NCBI GenBank assembly: GCA_948500755.1
Contig: CAOOYH010000006.1
Location: forward strand, 30,152 to 94,151
DNA length: 64,000 nucleotides
Source of the DNA: an uncultured Lactobacillus sp.
GTDB lineage: Bacteria; Bacillota; Bacilli; Lactobacillales; Lactobacillaceae
Direction of reading: 5' to 3'
Shown here piece by piece: positions 61,171-64,000 of the stretch. Each line of letters begins with the position of its first letter. The first letter of the stretch is position 1. The notes under the pieces are model-generated. The model was not told where the DNA came from, did no database searches, and saw only the letters and a program-made list of their open reading frames with translations. A program made the translations under genes and the position numbers.

Positions 61171-61201
61171 AAAAACAAAGAAGGTGACTTTCGTCATCTT
61201 C
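61171..61201 (-). terminator. Terminator after the MucBP adhesin gene
   Basis: A 9-bp stem (61180-61188 with 61193-61201, one G-T pair) with a TTTC loop and a T-rich tract on the minus strand. Confidence 0.82.
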
Positions 61202-61222
61202 TTCATTCTAAACTATTTAGCT

Positions 61223-63999
61223 TTAGTTCTTCCTTTTGCGATCAATTGCCAAACTAATAATTCCTGATAAGGCAAGAGCGGCTAAACCCACAATTGCAGA
61301 TTCAGAAGTCTTCTTTTCGCCGGTTTGTGGCAAAATTCTGTCTGATTGTGGAACTACACTTCTGCGGTATTTAGGAGTCTTGTGAGCCGCAATTGTATCT
61401 TCAGCCAAGGCTGCATTAGTTGAAGTGGACTTCTTCTTAGCATTTACATTTTCAAACTTAGCCTTGTTAGTGTAGCTTTCGTGGGATGGAGCTACATCAT
61501 TATCAAAGTTAGTCTTCTTGGCTGGCTTAGATGGAGTTGCTGATTCATCTGGAGTTTCATCTGGAGTTGATGGAGTATCAGGTTCAGATGGAGTAGTTGG
61601 TGTTGAAGGTTCGCTTGGTGTTGATGGCTGTGTTGGATTAGTTGGCTCTGTTGGGGTAGTTGGTTCACTTGGTGTTGAAGGATTAGTTGGCTCTGTTGGA
61701 GTTTCAACTTCCTTGTAAACATAAGTAATTACAACATCCCTACCATTGATAGTTCCAGTTGGCTTATCATCTTCTACACGAATGTAAGTGTAAGTCTTGC
61801 CATCCTTAGTAATCGTTGTTGGATGATCACTTTCATTGTAGTCAGTGCCATTCTTATGATCTGAACTATGACGTGGATCTTGCAAAACATTACCATGTTC
61901 ATCTACAAAGTTTACAGTTACATTGTAAGTATTTTCTGATGGTGGAGTTACTGGGGTTTCCTTCAACTTGTAAACGTAAGTAACGTCAACATCCTTACCT
62001 TGGATAGTACCAGCTGGAACATCGCCTTCCTTTACGCGAGTAAATTCGTAAGTCTTGCCATCATGTTCAATAGTAGAATCTTTCTTACTGTTTTCATCAT
62101 AAGATTCACCGTTCTTGAAGTCAGCAGGATCCTTAACCGGATCTTTAATGACATTGCCGTCTTCATCAACATAGTGAACTGTTACATGGTGAATTTCGAG
62201 CTTAGGCAAATCATGATGCAAGTCTGGACCACTTTCACCTTTGTTCTTTTCGTAAACTAATTCAAGATCCTCAGGATTATCTGAAGTTGGCTTCAAAGTG
62301 ATTTCGTTAGCTACACCGCTAATCCAGTGCCAAGTACCAACCATATCATCAGAAGTTGCGTACTTGTCGCCCTTGTTCAAAGTAATGTACTTCTGAACTA
62401 CTTCATCCATAGTTTGAGTGTCATGGTTCCATTCAATATTACCAGCTTTAGTAGTTGCAACTTGCGTCGTCTTACCATTTGCATCCTTAACAGTTTCTGG
62501 AGTGGTGGTTTGACCAGTTACCATATCTACATAAATATGACCATCAAACTCAACCTTTTGAGGGATGCGATCTTTCAAAGGACTCTTGGCATCATTGTTT
62601 GCAACAAAGGTAATAGTGCGAGTAAATTCCTTATGTAAATCACTAGGATCAATAGCACGTTTTCCATCTGGATCTTTTGGCACGTCATGGGCTGGAGTGT
62701 TTGGTGTAATGTCCTTAACTGCGTGCTTCAAGTAAACGTATTGATCTTGAACACCTTTGGTTAAAGTTTGCTTACCAAGTAAATCACCCTTGGCATTATC
62801 AGATAAACCAACTAAAACATAGCCAGCTTTTTCGTAGTTTGCTGGGCTCCATAACTTGCTGGTTGCATCTGGAGTATCACCGACATAAATATCTTTGCCT
62901 TCACCAACGTTTTGTACTAAATGATTGGTAAGTTCCTTACCATCAGTTGGAACGTAAGCAGTTGTATCTTCAACACCATTAACATCAATGTAGTGAATGT
63001 TGTATTGAGCTTTTTGCTTGTAAACAAGGGTCTTGTCGTCTGGATTCTTAGAAGCTGGAGTTAAGTCAACTTCACCAGCTTCACCATCAACTAAGAACCA
63101 AGTTCCAATCATATCGTCAGAAGTTGCGTATTTGTCGCCCTTCTTCAATTCAATAGTTGGTTGATTAATAGCGCTAAACTCATCATTTTGCTTGTCCCAA
63201 GTAATAGTACCATCCTTAAGAGTAGCTACTTGAACATCCTTACCATTAACATCCTTAACAGTTTCTGGAGTAGTTGTTTTACCAGTTACAACGTCATAAG
63301 CAATCGTACCGTTGAATTCAGTCTTTTGATCGGTTTGACCCATTAAGGTTGCACCATCAGGTGTATTAGCCTTGTAGAAGATAGTCCGGTGGAATTCTTT
63401 ATGTAAATCACTTGGGTCTACAATTGGATTACCATCTGGATCTTTTGGCACTTCGCTGGCTGGAGTGTTTGGCGTAATAGTCTTAACTGCGTGTTTCAAG
63501 TAAACGTATTGATCTTGAACACCTTTAGTTAAAGTTTGCTTACCAAGCAAATCACCCTTGGCATTATCAGATAAACCAACTAAAATATAGCCAGCTTTTT
63601 CGTAATCTGCTGAACTCCATAACTTGCTGGTTGCATCTGGAGTATCGCCAACAAAGATACCTTTGCCTTCACCAACGTTAGGAACTAAATGATCGGTAAG
63701 TTCATGACCGTCAGTTGGAACATAAGTAGTCTTACCTTCAACACCATTAACGTCAATGTAGTGAATGTTATATTGGGCCTTTTGCTTGTAGATCAAGTAA
63801 CCATCAGCAATCTTGTTAGGAGTATCAGTCTTCCAAGTGTCGCTAGTTGGATCGCCGTAAGATACTTCGCCATTCTTGTCAGTTGAAACTAAGTACCAGG
63901 CACCCTCGTCAGTACCACGCTTTGCAGCTTCGGCAGCATCTAAGATAATAGTTTCTGGAGTTGTAATAGCAGCAAAGTTCTTATCATCTGTTGTCAAGC
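61223..63999 (-). CDS. LPQTG-anchored mucus-binding-type surface protein (partial, N-terminus off the right edge)
   Basis: The visible 925 or so codons are the C-terminal part of a large cell-wall adhesin. Two 256-residue repeats (about 77-332 and 333-588 of the visible part) open with YNIHYIDVNGVE and contain long near-identical stretches. A third begins off the right edge. Two MucBP domains follow (about 600-685 and 691-760; HHVTVHYVDEDGNVI and YNVTVNFVDEHGNVL). A Pro/Thr/Ser/Glu wall-spanning region is about 766-815. The sorting signal LPQTGEKK is near 889, then a hydrophobic helix and RKRKN tail, so sortase A would attach it. The edge codons are open. Confidence 0.92.
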   Translation of the reverse strand, partial: LTTDDKNFAAITTPETIILDAAEAAKRGTDEGAWYLVSTDKNGEVSYGDPTSDTWKTDTPNKIADGYLIYKQKAQYNIHYIDVNGVEGKTTYVPTDGHELTDHLVPNVGEGKGIFVGDTPDATSKLWSSADYEKAGYILVGLSDNAKGDLLGKQTLTKGVQDQYVYLKHAVKTITPNTPASEVPKDPDGNPIVDPSDLHKEFHRTIFYKANTPDGATLMGQTDQKTEFNGTIAYDVVTGKTTTPETVKDVNGKDVQVATLKDGTITWDKQNDEFSAINQPTIELKKGDKYATSDDMIGTWFLVDGEAGEVDLTPASKNPDDKTLVYKQKAQYNIHYIDVNGVEDTTAYVPTDGKELTNHLVQNVGEGKDIYVGDTPDATSKLWSPANYEKAGYVLVGLSDNAKGDLLGKQTLTKGVQDQYVYLKHAVKDITPNTPAHDVPKDPDGKRAIDPSDLHKEFTRTITFVANNDAKSPLKDRIPQKVEFDGHIYVDMVTGQTTTPETVKDANGKTTQVATTKAGNIEWNHDTQTMDEVVQKYITLNKGDKYATSDDMVGTWHWISGVANEITLKPTSDNPEDLELVYEKNKGESGPDLHHDLPKLEIHHVTVHYVDEDGNVIKDPVKDPADFKNGESYDENSKKDSTIEHDGKTYEFTRVKEGDVPAGTIQGKDVDVTYVYKLKETPVTPPSENTYNVTVNFVDEHGNVLQDPRHSSDHKNGTDYNESDHPTTITKDGKTYTYIRVEDDKPTGTINGRDVVITYVYKEVETPTEPTNPSTPSEPTTPTEPTNPTQPSTPSEPSTPTTPSEPDTPSTPDETPDESATPSKPAKKTNFDNDVAPSHESYTNKAKFENVNAKKKSTSTNAALAEDTIAAHKTPKYRRSVVPQSDRILPQTGEKKTSESAIVGLAALALSGIISLAIDRKRKN
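62638..62845. repeat. Mub-like internal repeat, unit 2 (near-identical core)
   Basis: This core matches 63406-63613 at a constant offset of 768 bp (256 codons) with only scattered changes. It includes the GVQDQYVYLKHAVK and LSDNAKGDLLGKQTL coding segments. Confidence 0.85.
63406..63613. repeat. Mub-like internal repeat, unit 1 (near-identical core)
   Basis: Partner of 62638-62845. The offset is 768 bp and in frame, so unequal recombination would change the repeat number without breaking the gene. Confidence 0.85.
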
Positions 64000-64000
64000 C

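Noticed and set aside
61492..61722. Gln/His-rich frame and the opposite Gly/Val-rich frame
   Set aside because: Both are shadows of the Pro/Thr/Ser/Glu repeat region in the LPQTG protein.
1..64000. CRISPR array, prophage, insertion sequence or biosynthetic island
   Set aside because: No regularly spaced repeats, transposase, integrase or phage structural genes were seen; nearly all of the window is housekeeping or envelope genes.

Overview
The window is an AT-rich stretch of a low-G+C Gram-positive chromosome. It most resembles a Lactobacillus of the L. acidophilus / L. johnsonii / L. gasseri group. The reasons are a complete upper mevalonate operon (thiolase, HMG-CoA reductase, HMG-CoA synthase), a secreted SLAP-type (S-layer-associated) protein, an LPQTG-anchored protein with MucBP and Mub-like repeats, T-box leaders on aminoacyl-tRNA synthetase genes, and Bacillus-like gene order in many housekeeping clusters. 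The species cannot be fixed from the sequence alone. No prophage, insertion sequence, rRNA operon or CRISPR array was seen.

Layout. 1-645 is the 5' part of an OmpR-type response regulator. 792-5743 is a ribosome-assembly, NAD and tRNA-modification cluster (YceD, TmcAL, RsfS, YqeK, NadD, YqeH, YqeG). 5847-7176 is the infC-rpmI-rplT operon with a promoter, an attenuator-type leader and a non-AUG start for infC. 7224-9570 is a LytTR regulator, a DUF3021 membrane protein and a two-gene ABC transporter. 9732-11940 is thrS with a T-box leader; its editing site has lost all four of the usual residues. 11957-18801 is a DNA replication and repair operon (polA, mutM, coaE, nrdR, dnaB, dnaI). 18900-20137 holds a frameshifted TetR gene facing a hypothetical gene. 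20210-23507 holds murC and the SLAP protein.

23614-34380 carries two blocks known together in Bacillus: ytpR with a thioredoxin-like gene, and trmB, ecsAB, hit, a YtxH-like gene, prsA and yhaM-yhaN-yhaO. 34402-43336 is mostly envelope and central metabolism: a class A PBP, a pseudouridine synthase, fba, argS with its T-box, an L,D-transpeptidase, an NAD(P)H-hydrate dehydratase and a D,D-carboxypeptidase. 43418-44320 has tRNA-Leu, a PspC-like gene, a 46-residue secreted peptide gene and three perfect hairpins. 44320-47869 is the mevalonate operon.

47965-53873 has galU, a YihY-type membrane protein, map, a flavodoxin/GtrA pair, a hypothetical protein, wecB and a 58-residue membrane peptide. 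53960-61028 has tRNA-Arg, a translationally coupled PTS EIIC / DEAD-box helicase / GH25-like group, a Doc-type toxin-antitoxin pair bracketed by duplicated terminators, hpt, a CNNM/CorC-type protein and a nitroreductase. 61223 to the right edge is the 3' part of the giant adhesin gene.

The most notable observations are the ThrRS without an editing site, the LytTR regulatory operon with a direct-repeat operator, the toxin-antitoxin pair between two almost identical terminators, the TetR pseudogene with an intact palindromic operator, the small secreted peptide next to a triple-hairpin segment, and the GH25-like protein without its catalytic acids.
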